Assembly (NCBI GenBank): GCA_947485425.1
Contig: CANKSK010000023.1
Coordinates: 1-10,019 of the forward strand
Source of the DNA: Bacteroidota bacterium
GTDB lineage: Bacteria; Bacteroidota; Bacteroidia; AKYH767-A; CANKSK01
DNA length: 10,019 nt
Direction: 5' to 3'
Shown here: positions 1 through 6,582 of the stretch, in pieces
How the letters are laid out: every line of letters starts with the position of its first letter
Position numbering within the stretch: position 1 is the stretch's first letter
Notes under the pieces: generated by a model
Databases searched by the model: none
What the model was told of the DNA's origin: nothing
Seen by the model: the letters and a program-made list of their open reading frames with translations, nothing else
Program-made: the position numbers and the translations under genes

Positions 1-9
1 ATAAGGAGT

Positions 10-1644
10 TTATTGAATCACGATTTTTTGAATCGATGATTGTTGTCCATCAAAAACTTTTACGAGATAAATTCCTTTTGGAAAGCCTGAAAAATCAATA
101 TCAACATGTATGTTTGGTTCTGTATTTTCATAAACCTTTAGGCCTAAAATATTTGATATTTCTATTGTTTTTTTTGCAGACATTTCATCTGTTATGCGTA
201 CTTGAAAATGTCCGCTTGATGGGTTGGGATAGATGCTAAAAACATTCTTATTTGAAAGCATATCCTCTATTGACATATTGCTTCCATCATATTTCCAGAG
301 CTCTCCTCCATGGTTGAGATCGCTGCCATAAAAATAGAGGTTCGATCCCATTACGGTTAGAGAGGTAGGACTGCCGGGTGCTTGCGAATTGATCATATTG
401 GTTCCCCCTGCGGTGCCATCACTTTTCCATAATCTTGAAACACTATTATTGGCATTGAAATACAATACATTGTTGAAGTTGATAAGTTCTTTGGGATCAG
501 ATCCCATGCTACCCGGTCTGAGATCTTTTACCAATACCGTGCCTGCAGGGGTTCCATCTGTTTTCCATAGTTCAGTGCCAATGACACCATCATTCGCTGT
601 AAAATAAAGCGTGTTGTTGATGTTCATAAAGGTTTTGTAGTTGCTTAGATCCAAGCCCCCAGCGCTTCCCGGTCTAATGTCTTTAATCATTACCGTGCCT
701 GCATCTGTGCCATCTGTTTTCCACAATTCAATGCCGTTTACCCCATCATCAGCGGAAAAATAGAGTGTCCCATTTACATTGATGAAGTTGTTTACATTGG
801 TATAGTTAATGGAATTGGCAGAGCCCGGGTTGATATCCTTCACCATCATCGTGCCTGCATCGGTACCATCGCTTTTCCAAAGTTCTTTTCCATGGGCCGA
901 AGTATAAGCGGCAAAATAGAGAATCCCATTTACATCAATAAGAAACTGCGGATACGATCCTCCAGATGTTTCAATATTTTTTACCATCACGGTACCACCG
1001 CTTGTACCATCTGTTTTCCATAGCTCCGCACCATGGCTAAAATCATCGGCACTAAAAAACAGGGTGTTGTTTGAGCGGGTTAAGTATTTAATATAGGAAC
1101 CACCTACCGATGCAATGTCTTTTACCAAAGTGGTTCCAAATGAAGTGCCATCCGTCTGCCACAATTCATCGGAAGCGTTTCCATCATCTGCTGAAAAATA
1201 AATATTCCCATTGAGTTGAACCATTTCACCGGGTGTCCTTATACTTGTGCTGCTGCCAGGATAAATATCTTTAATCATCATCGTACCAACACTTGTGCCA
1301 TCACTTTTCCATAACTCAATCCCATTCATGTTATCCCCTCCGGCAAAAAAGATGGTGTTGTTTAAAACGGCAAAAGGACTGTTAAAAAGGCTATTCAACC
1401 CATCGCCATTCGGATTCATATCTTTTATCAGGGAAGTACCTGTGGTTGTACCATCACTTTTCCACAATTCAAAACCGCTCAGTCCATCGTTTGCCCTAAA
1501 AAATATATTGTTGTTTACAGGGATGATTTTCGATATGTATGAACTTTGAGAGCCTGTATTGATATCTTTTATCATGACTTGTGCGGATAAGCTTGCAGTG
1601 CTTAAAATAAATAGAAGCGATAAAATACGTTTTGAGTTTTTCAT
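10..1644 (-). CDS. Secreted ELWxxDGT-repeat protein with C-terminal T9SS (Por) sorting domain
   Basis: This is probably a cell-surface or secreted protein exported by Sec and then by the type IX secretion system; its ligand or function is unknown. Reading from the ATG at 1644 gives 544 residues. Residues 1-22 form a signal peptide (MKNSKR, hydrophobic core, ending SLSAQ). Nine copies of an ELWKxDGTxxGT motif follow, with the LW pair at about residues 60, 111, 161, 208, 255, 307, 359, 405 and 449, so the unit is 44-52 residues. Each unit also carries an N-x-hydrophobic-Y/F-F strand and a (V/I)KDI-x-PGS loop, suggesting a beta-propeller-like fold (inference). Copy 8 reads SRLW instead of ELW and copy 9 is cut short at LWKYDGSN. 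Residues about 468-544 (FSIYPNPSSG...GIYLVKV...QKIVIQ) match type A sorting domains. A longer reading would start at TTG 1650, two codons upstream; the ATG fits the signal peptide better. The gene has its own promoter at 1701-1708. Confidence 0.9.
   Translation of the reverse strand: MKNSKRILSLLFILSTASLSAQVMIKDINTGSQSSYISKIIPVNNNIFFRANDGLSGFELWKSDGTTTGTSLIKDMNPNGDGLNSLFNSPFAVLNNTIFFAGGDNMNGIELWKSDGTSVGTMMIKDIYPGSSTSIRTPGEMVQLNGNIYFSADDGNASDELWQTDGTSFGTTLVKDIASVGGSYIKYLTRSNNTLFFSADDFSHGAELWKTDGTSGGTVMVKNIETSGGSYPQFLIDVNGILYFAAYTSAHGKELWKSDGTDAGTMMVKDINPGSANSINYTNVNNFINVNGTLYFSADDGVNGIELWKTDGTDAGTVMIKDIRPGSAGGLDLSNYKTFMNINNTLYFTANDGVIGTELWKTDGTPAGTVLVKDLRPGSMGSDPKELINFNNVLYFNANNSVSRLWKSDGTAGGTNMINSQAPGSPTSLTVMGSNLYFYGSDLNHGGELWKYDGSNMSIEDMLSNKNVFSIYPNPSSGHFQVRITDEMSAKKTIEISNILGLKVYENTEPNIHVDIDFSGFPKGIYLVKVFDGQQSSIQKIVIQ
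289..1575 (-). repeat. Nine degenerate tandem coding repeats (ELWxxDGT units)
   Basis: The DNA between these points encodes nine in-frame tandem units of about 132-156 bases, each carrying the motif LWKxDGTxxGT. On the plus strand the unit is recognisable by recurring stretches such as 'ccatctgttttcca' and 'ccatcacttttcca'. The units are diverged from each other, so this is an old protein-level repeat rather than a recently expanded DNA satellite. Repeat ends are approximate. Confidence 0.85.
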
Positions 1645-1700
1645 GATCAAATAAGAATTCTGTTATTTTTTGAGTTTTATAGGCATCGGTTTTAGATGTG

Positions 1701-1708
1701 CAAATATA
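1701..1708 (-). promoter_or_regulatory. Bacteroidota-type -7 promoter element for the ELWxxDGT gene
   Basis: The minus strand reads TATATTTG, an exact match to the TAnnTTTG -7 consensus of Bacteroidota primary sigma factors, 56 bases before the ATG at 1644. A clean TTTG -33 box is not seen. At the right spacing there is only the T-run that is also the tail of the permease terminator (1723-1729). Confidence 0.6.
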
Positions 1709-1722
1709 CTAAATAGTGAAAT

Positions 1723-1754
1723 AAAAAAACGCCATCCCTTAAAAATGGATGGCG
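1723..1754 (-). terminator. Rho-independent terminator of the permease gene
   Basis: On the minus strand an 8-bp perfect stem CGCCATCC/GGATGGCG (1747-1754 with 1730-1737) encloses a 9-base loop and is followed directly by seven T residues (1729-1723). It lies 25 bases past the permease stop codon, as expected for an intrinsic terminator that separates this transcript from the ELWxxDGT gene. Confidence 0.85.
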
Positions 1755-1779
1755 CCTGAATAGAAGAAATGGATTGATT

Positions 1780-3234
1780 TTAAAGTATTGATTTTTTCCC
1801 TCTGAAAATATAGTATGCTGGAATGCCAAGGGCTACAATAATCACGCCGGTCCATGTGTTTTCAGGTTTGTAGATGAGTAAAATGATGCATATAAAAGTC
1901 ACCGCAATCAGATACAAAATAGGCAGCAAGGGATATCCAAAGGCCTTGATGGGTCTTTCGGTTTCTGGATGTTTTTTTCGCAATACAAATACGCCAATAA
2001 TGGTGATAATATAAAATAACAAAACGGCAAAAACTACATAGTCTAGTAAATCACCATAGGTGCCTGAAAGACAAAGGAGGGAGGCCCATACCGCCTGAAA
2101 AATAAGGGCTTTTTCCGGTACTCCTTTTTTGTTTAATCTATTCATCCCTCTAAAAAAGAGTTTGTCATCGGCCATCTTGAAATAAACCCTTGCACCAGAC
2201 AAAATACATCCGTTCAGGCAACTGAAGGTGGAAACGATAATCAGCAAGGTAATCAACATCACCCCAAAGTTTCCGCTCATCGATTCTGCTGCCGCAACGG
2301 CAACTCTGTCATTGGCTGCAAATTGGATCCCTCTTTCAATCACGCCGGCACCTTCCGGGCTTCCTTCCAGAGGAAGATTTTTTAGATAGACCACATTCAG
2401 CAACATATAGATTAATGTTACCAAGGCTGTACCTATGGCCATGCTAAGACCGATTGTTTTTTTTGCATTTTTTACCTCTTCACCTGCAAAAGTAATGTTG
2501 TTCCATGCATCCATGGCAAACATCGTTCCTACCATTGAAATGCATAGCGCTACGCATAAATTCCACCCGCTGAGGAGCTCTCTTCCTGCTAATAGATTTG
2601 TTTGGCTCACAAGGGCTTTTTTAGCCTCCCAGATGTTGTGAAAGTTTTGTGATAGGGCGTTGGGGTTGCTGATAAAAAAACCCATTCCTATCAATACAAA
2701 AAGGGCAAGTATTTTTGTGCTTCCCAAGTAGGTCTGAATATTCTTGCCATTTTTTACCCCACGGGAATTAATCCAGGTGAGCAGCACGATGACTGCGATG
2801 GCTAGCATTTGCTGGGTGCTGATGTGAAAATATTTTCCCGAAACAAGCAGGTGATCGGCACTGAAGAAAGGAATAAAAACACCACTGAACTTCGCAAATC
2901 CTACCGCTACAGCGGCAATCGTGCCGGTTTGAATAACCAAAAATACCGTCCATCCATATAGAAAGGAAATCAATGGATTGAAAGCCTCTCGAAGAAAAAC
3001 ATACTGTCCTCCGGCTTTGGGATACATCCCCGTTAATTCACTATAACTCAACGCAGCAATAATGGTCAATAAGCCCGCAAGGCCCCATACGGCCATCATC
3101 CAGCCCGTGGATCCCAAGTTGCGCGCGATATCGGCACTCACAATAAAAATTCCGGAACCGATCATCGTTCCTGCGACAAGCATGATGCCATCCCAAATTT
3201 TGATTTCTTTTTTAAAGCCGTTTTCTTCTTCCAT
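1780..3234 (-). CDS. APC-superfamily amino-acid permease (LAT-like)
   Basis: This is an inner-membrane secondary transporter of 484 residues with about 12 hydrophobic helices, the usual size for the amino acid-polyamine-organocation superfamily. The glycine-rich break in helix 1, GTMIGSGIF (residues 22-30), is the substrate-binding signature. SYSELTGMYPKAGGQY (63-78) closely resembles the helix 2 to loop region of L-type/serine-threonine exchanger-like permeases, GEEVKNAKKT (251-260) is the conserved loop after helix 6, and ERPIKAFGYPLLP (426-438) is the typical late cytoplasmic segment before the last helix pair. The substrate cannot be read from sequence; a neutral amino acid is the family's commonest. 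An SD-like AAAAGG lies 5 bases before the ATG, at 3240-3245, which is unusual in this window. Only 39 bases separate it from the upstream exported-protein gene and no promoter is seen in that gap, so the two are probably co-transcribed, ending at the terminator at 1723-1754. Confidence 0.93.
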   Translation of the reverse strand: MEEENGFKKEIKIWDGIMLVAGTMIGSGIFIVSADIARNLGSTGWMMAVWGLAGLLTIIAALSYSELTGMYPKAGGQYVFLREAFNPLISFLYGWTVFLVIQTGTIAAVAVGFAKFSGVFIPFFSADHLLVSGKYFHISTQQMLAIAVIVLLTWINSRGVKNGKNIQTYLGSTKILALFVLIGMGFFISNPNALSQNFHNIWEAKKALVSQTNLLAGRELLSGWNLCVALCISMVGTMFAMDAWNNITFAGEEVKNAKKTIGLSMAIGTALVTLIYMLLNVVYLKNLPLEGSPEGAGVIERGIQFAANDRVAVAAAESMSGNFGVMLITLLIIVSTFSCLNGCILSGARVYFKMADDKLFFRGMNRLNKKGVPEKALIFQAVWASLLCLSGTYGDLLDYVVFAVLLFYIITIIGVFVLRKKHPETERPIKAFGYPLLPILYLIAVTFICIILLIYKPENTWTGVIIVALGIPAYYIFRGKKSIL

Positions 3235-3239
3235 GTTTA

Positions 3240-3245
3240 CCTTTT
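3240..3245 (-). promoter_or_regulatory. Shine-Dalgarno-like site of the permease gene
   Basis: The minus strand reads AAAAGG, then TAAAC, then ATG. This is the only start in the window with a recognisable purine-rich SD-like site at normal spacing, and it supports the start at 3234. Confidence 0.4.
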
Positions 3246-3273
3246 CGTTTGTGTTGTTTGTATCGTAAGAAAT

Positions 3274-4365
3274 TTATTTTTCGCTGATGAGGGTTTCGCT
3301 GATGAGCTTGCCATCCTCTACATTCCATTGATATTGCGTGTATCGAATTTGCTCGTTTGCCAACAACTGATGTCCAATGCCGGAAAGGATGTTCTGGTTG
3401 GGATTGAAAAAAAGATTATCCATAGGCATCTTACAGCGAATGGTTTTTTTAGACTTGCTGAGATCGGCTTCATCGTAGATGCGTATTTCTTTTCCGCTGC
3501 TCAATGCCAATATTTTTTTGGAACCCGCTACGGCAAGACCGGAAACATTTTTGATGTCCTCTATTTTTGAAATAGGTTTTCCGTTGACAGCATCATAACA
3601 AATTACCATATTCGATGTGATGGTATCTGACTCTATCAAATGCCGGATTGCATACACGCGTTTGCCATCTGCTGAAAAACAGGCCGCTGAAGAGAAGCCT
3701 CCCCAAGCATTTTTTTTGTCTGCCAAGGTTTCTTTGATAACCGTGATGATGGGTTGAATCTGCTTGATGATGAGATCATCATACTCTACAGATTCAAGTC
3801 CTTCATTCATAAACAAAAGTTTTTTGTGTTCTAATTTTACTTCTTTTTTATAGAGGGATACCTCATTCACAAACAGTTCTGCAAAGCCATTGGAAACAAC
3901 GAGTTTCATGATGTTGTCTCCTGAACCATATCTTTTGATATTCGCCTGCTGTCCTCCCCAATTGACAAGCAAGGCCGGTCTCTTGTCTTTTGGGTTGTTG
4001 TGCATCATTTTTCTATCGCCATTGGCACAAATCAAAAATGAATATTGATCGAGTACAATACCATAGGCATAATACATTCCTTTGGTTCCATTTTTTTTCC
4101 AGCGTGTTTTTACCTCTATCGAATAATTGTCGTTAGGCAGCACAAGCCCAGGAACGATTTCGGATGCGGTAAAATTTACCCTTTTGTTTTCCAAAAATAA
4201 TTTCCCCTCGGCTACTTTCGCAATCCCAATGGCATTTTCACCATTGGCCCAGCGTTTGGCATTGTCGTTGAAATGCTCTTCATAAATAGTTTTTTCCGTT
4301 TGTCCATAGCTTGCAGCATAAAAACAAGATGTGATGAGAAGAAGTCCTAAAAGTTTTTTTGTCAT
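3274..4365 (-). CDS. Exported protein: LamG-like N-terminal domain plus propeller-like C-terminal region
   Basis: I do not recognise a named family. From the ATG at 4365 the protein has 363 residues. It opens with a classical signal sequence (MTKKLLGLLLITSC...SYGQ, residues 1-22). ITSC at 11-14 could be a lipobox, but the following ASYGQT fits signal peptidase I equally well, so periplasmic versus lipid-anchored is undecided. Residues about 27-203 (YEEHFNDN...GKLFLENKR...YSIEVKTRW...FAELFVNEVSLYKKE...YDDLIIKQ) have the strand pattern of concanavalin A-like/LamG beta sandwiches such as DUF1080-type domains. Residues about 222-355 (AACFSADGKRVYAI...VICYDAVNGKPISKI...LALSSGKEIRIYD...WNVEDGKLIS) look like three or four WD40/YVTN-type blades, too few for a closed propeller. 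The reading frame stays open to 4548, but those extra 61 codons are not protein-like and would bury the signal peptide. It sits between glnS and the permease. Confidence 0.75.
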   Translation of the reverse strand: MTKKLLGLLLITSCFYAASYGQTEKTIYEEHFNDNAKRWANGENAIGIAKVAEGKLFLENKRVNFTASEIVPGLVLPNDNYSIEVKTRWKKNGTKGMYYAYGIVLDQYSFLICANGDRKMMHNNPKDKRPALLVNWGGQQANIKRYGSGDNIMKLVVSNGFAELFVNEVSLYKKEVKLEHKKLLFMNEGLESVEYDDLIIKQIQPIITVIKETLADKKNAWGGFSSAACFSADGKRVYAIRHLIESDTITSNMVICYDAVNGKPISKIEDIKNVSGLAVAGSKKILALSSGKEIRIYDEADLSKSKKTIRCKMPMDNLFFNPNQNILSGIGHQLLANEQIRYTQYQWNVEDGKLISETLISEK

Positions 4366-4397
4366 GGGGGTATCGTTTATAAAAAAATATCGTGAAA

Positions 4398-4436
4398 CAA
4401 GCAGCTTACATATTCGTTTTGCTTGCCATCCAAGCA
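4398..4436 (-). promoter_or_regulatory. Alternating inverted motifs able to form two exclusive hairpins in the leader
   Basis: In transcript sense (minus strand) the order is TGCTTG (4436-4431), a 5-base spacer, CAAGCA (4425-4420), a 16-base spacer, then TGCTTG (4403-4398). The middle CAAGCA can pair perfectly with either flanking TGCTTG but not both. A run of seven T (4387-4381) follows ten bases later, and the start codon is 33 bases beyond the last motif. This is the geometry of an attenuator or RNA switch, but the stems are only 6 bp and no known riboswitch class is recognised. Confidence 0.3.
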
Positions 4437-4439
4437 TAG

Positions 4440-4458
4440 ATGTGTATAATATACACAT
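4440..4458. promoter_or_regulatory. 19-base perfect odd palindrome, candidate operator
   Basis: The sequence ATGTGTATAATATACACAT has two 9-base arms that are exact reverse complements around one central base. It lies 75 bases upstream of the start at 4365 and just downstream of a possible -7 element, a position suited to a dimeric repressor. As RNA it could form an 8-bp stem with a 3-base loop, but no T-run follows, so it is not a standard terminator. The regulator is unknown and none is encoded in the window. Confidence 0.45.
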
Positions 4459-4474
4459 TTCAGTAAAGGCATGT

Positions 4475-4482
4475 GAAAGATA
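4475..4482 (-). promoter_or_regulatory. Possible weak -7 element for the exported-protein/permease operon
   Basis: The minus strand reads TATCTTTC, one mismatch from TAnnTTTG, and there is no exact match anywhere between 4366 and 4576. No good -33 box is seen. It would place the start of transcription just upstream of the palindrome at 4440-4458. Confidence 0.25.
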
Positions 4483-4576
4483 TCCCTTTTGTAGAAATAT
4501 CTTGAAGAACTCTCCTGATGAAGAATTCCCTGGGCTTTGAATCAACAATCACCTGAGCAGATCTGTTGTGATCTAT

Positions 4577-6274
4577 TTAATTTTTTTTCTTCCAGGCATC
4601 CTTTAAGGCCACCGTTTGGTTGAAGACCAATTGTCCGTCTGATGAAGTGGTATCGGGCACATAATATCCTTTGCGGATAAACTGATAGGCCTTGCCTACA
4701 GGGGCATTTTTTAGATACGGCTCAGCATATACCTGTATGGTTTTTACTGATTCCGGATTTACCAGTCGAAGGAAATCATCGGCATCATTCGTTTCTCCAT
4801 TTCCGTCTAAAGGATTGCTTTCAGAAGGATTCAGCTGGGTAAAGAGCCGATTGTAATTTCTTACTTCGGCCCTCAGGGCATGTGGTGCTGATACCCAATG
4901 GATGGTGCCACTAACTTTGATGCCGCTTTGGTCTTCGCCGCTGCGACTGTTTTCAACATACGAAGCCAGAATTTTACGTATGCTGCCATCGGAATTCTTT
5001 TCAAGGCCTTCGCATTTGATGATATAGGCTCCCTTAAGACGCACATAACCGCCTGGAGATAGTCTGAAGTATTTTGGTGGCGGAACTTCCATAAAATCAT
5101 CGCTTTCAATCAGCAGATGCTTGGTAAAGGGCACTTCTCTCTTTCCGGCCTGCTCATCTTCGGGATTGATTTCGATATGTAAGGTTTCTTCTTTGCCATC
5201 GGCGTAGTTGGTAATCTCTATTTCAATGGGGTCAAAAACCACCATCACTCGCTCTGCTATTTTGTTGAGTTCTTCCCGAACATGGTATTCAAGAAGCTCC
5301 ACTTCTATCATGTTGTCTCTTTTGGCAATACCTACCCCATGTGCAAATTCACGGATGGCAGCGGCAGGGTATCCTCTTCTGCGCATTCCTGAGATGGTAG
5401 GCATGCGCGGGTCATCCCAACCGGCTACGGTCTTGCTTTCAACAAGCTTGAGTAACTTTCGTTTACTCATCATCGTATATGTGAGGTTTAGGCGGGCAAA
5501 TTCTATTTGCTGTGGCCTATAAAGCCCCAATTCAATCAATAACCAGTCATACAAAGGTCTGTGAACCTCAAATTCGAGTGTACAGATGGAATGGGTTATT
5601 TTTTCAATGGAATCAGAGATGCAATGGGCAAAATCATACATGGGATAGATGTTCCAGGTATCTCCTGTACGGTGATGTGTGGCTTTTTTAATTCGGTAAA
5701 TCACCGGATCACGCATAATCATATTGGGTGATGCCATGTCTATACGCGCTCTGAGCGCGCAGGAGCCTTCTTCCAACTCCCCATTTTTCATCTTTTCAAA
5801 GAGGGAAATATTTTCTTCTACACTGCGGCTGTAATAGGGACTGTTTTTTCCTGGAATGGTAGGCGTACCCTTCATATCTGCCATTTCAGCAGCTGAAGAA
5901 TCATCTACATAAGCTTTCCCTTTGATAATCAGTTGACGCGCCATTTCGTACATCTGATCAAAATAATCAGAGGAATAAAATTCACGATCCTCCCAATCAA
6001 AGCCTAGCCAGCGGATGTCATTGCGGATGCTATCTACATATTCTACATCCTCGGTAGTAGGGTTGGTATCATCAAAACGAAGGTTTGTTTTTCCTTGGTA
6101 TTTCTTGGCAAGACTGAAATTCAGGCAGATGCTTTTGGCATGCCCTATATGCAAATACCCATTGGGCTCAGGAGGAAAGCGGGTATGAACACGGTTATCA
6201 TATTTATGTGTTTCATTGTCGTGATCAATAATCTCTTCAATGAAGTTTTTGGCGATATATTCTTTCTCTGACAT
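4577..6274 (-). CDS. glnS: Glutaminyl-tRNA synthetase
   Basis: This cytoplasmic enzyme charges tRNA-Gln with glutamine using ATP. The 565-residue length is close to E. coli GlnRS (554). The class I HIGH motif is in PPEPNGYLHIGHAKS (residues 34-48), FDDTNP is at 67-72, and the KMSKS equivalent is MMSKRKL (268-274), the form typical of GlnRS. The stretch YPMYDFAHCISDSIEKITHS (210-229), followed by CTLEF and LYDW, separates GlnRS from the related GluRS. The C-terminal half (about 340-560) is the two-barrel anticodon-binding region and appears complete. The start at 6274 has no Shine-Dalgarno sequence but follows an A-rich leader, normal for the phylum. A -7 element lies at 6312-6319. Its presence implies direct charging of tRNA-Gln rather than sole reliance on the GatCAB transamidation route. 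Confidence 0.98.
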   Translation of the reverse strand: MSEKEYIAKNFIEEIIDHDNETHKYDNRVHTRFPPEPNGYLHIGHAKSICLNFSLAKKYQGKTNLRFDDTNPTTEDVEYVDSIRNDIRWLGFDWEDREFYSSDYFDQMYEMARQLIIKGKAYVDDSSAAEMADMKGTPTIPGKNSPYYSRSVEENISLFEKMKNGELEEGSCALRARIDMASPNMIMRDPVIYRIKKATHHRTGDTWNIYPMYDFAHCISDSIEKITHSICTLEFEVHRPLYDWLLIELGLYRPQQIEFARLNLTYTMMSKRKLLKLVESKTVAGWDDPRMPTISGMRRRGYPAAAIREFAHGVGIAKRDNMIEVELLEYHVREELNKIAERVMVVFDPIEIEITNYADGKEETLHIEINPEDEQAGKREVPFTKHLLIESDDFMEVPPPKYFRLSPGGYVRLKGAYIIKCEGLEKNSDGSIRKILASYVENSRSGEDQSGIKVSGTIHWVSAPHALRAEVRNYNRLFTQLNPSESNPLDGNGETNDADDFLRLVNPESVKTIQVYAEPYLKNAPVGKAYQFIRKGYYVPDTTSSDGQLVFNQTVALKDAWKKKN

Positions 6275-6311
6275 TTTTTTAAAAGCTTGTATGAATGTTT
6301 TTTTTCGTGCT

Positions 6312-6319
6312 CAAAAATA
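6312..6319 (-). promoter_or_regulatory. Bacteroidota-type -7 promoter element for glnS
   Basis: The minus strand reads TATTTTTG, an exact TAnnTTTG match 37 bases before the glnS ATG. The -33 region has no clean TTTG at 17-23 bases spacing, so the call rests on the -7 box and its position. Confidence 0.5.
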
Positions 6320-6497
6320 AGCAAAGCAAATGAAAGAACCTATGAAAATTGGGGAAGGAGGGTAGGTTTTAATGGGATTGAAATGAGGCATCAGAAGATC
6401 GGTGATCGTGGTAAAAGGAGAAAGGCGAAGGTTGATAGAAATGTTTTATAGACACCTGCTCCCCAATCCCTAAACCCTATTTTCTGCCCCTAACATC

Positions 6498-6528
6498 TTT
6501 TTCAGATGGTATTTATTATTTATCTTTG
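6498..6528 (+). promoter_or_regulatory. Promoter of the outer-membrane barrel gene
   Basis: TATCTTTG at 6521-6528 matches the TAnnTTTG -7 element exactly. A T-rich -33 box (TTTTT at 6498-6502, one base off TTTG) lies 18 bases upstream, within the accepted 17-23 spacing. Transcription would start near 6535, giving a leader of about 48 bases that is A-rich and lacks a Shine-Dalgarno site. Confidence 0.65.
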
Positions 6529-6582
6529 GGGCCGAAAAATCAAAAAATCTTATTTATAAACCAATAAAAATCAAGTGTAAGT

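Larger units (their letters stand above)
4366..4576 (-). other. Structured leader region between glnS and the exported-protein gene
   Basis: These 211 bases hold no convincing gene. They contain a 19-base palindrome (4440-4458), three CAAGCA/TGCTTG motifs in alternating orientation (4398-4436) and a weak promoter-like TATCTTTC (4475-4482, minus). No GC-rich hairpin followed by a T-run is seen after glnS, so readthrough from glnS into the next gene is possible. Confidence 0.5.
6275..6582. other. Divergent intergenic region between glnS and the barrel-protein gene
   Basis: These 308 bases carry the two promoter elements listed separately and no convincing gene. The middle (about 6350-6440) is purine-rich on the plus strand, and about 6455-6495 is pyrimidine-rich with repeated CCCTAAA/CCCCTAA-like words. 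An 8-base inverted match, ATTGGGGA (6348-6355) with TCCCCAAT (6460-6467), links the two stretches but is probably chance. Confidence 0.5.

Noticed and set aside
4331..4540. Plus-strand open frame of 69 codons opposite the leader of the exported-protein gene
   Set aside because: No promoter or ribosome site, composition not protein-like, and it overlaps the palindrome and the signal-peptide coding end of a clear gene.
4555..4576. Hairpin AGATC...GATCT after glnS as a terminator
   Set aside because: The stem is only 5 bp and no T-run follows on the minus strand.
5208..5522. Plus-strand open frame of 104 codons inside glnS
   Set aside because: It is antisense to the well-conserved synthetase and looks like a shadow of its codon pattern; low-complexity Ser-rich translation.
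6348..6467. Eight-base inverted match ATTGGGGA/TCCCCAAT across the divergent intergenic region
   Set aside because: The arms are about 104 bases apart, the match does not extend, and both stretches are compositionally biased.
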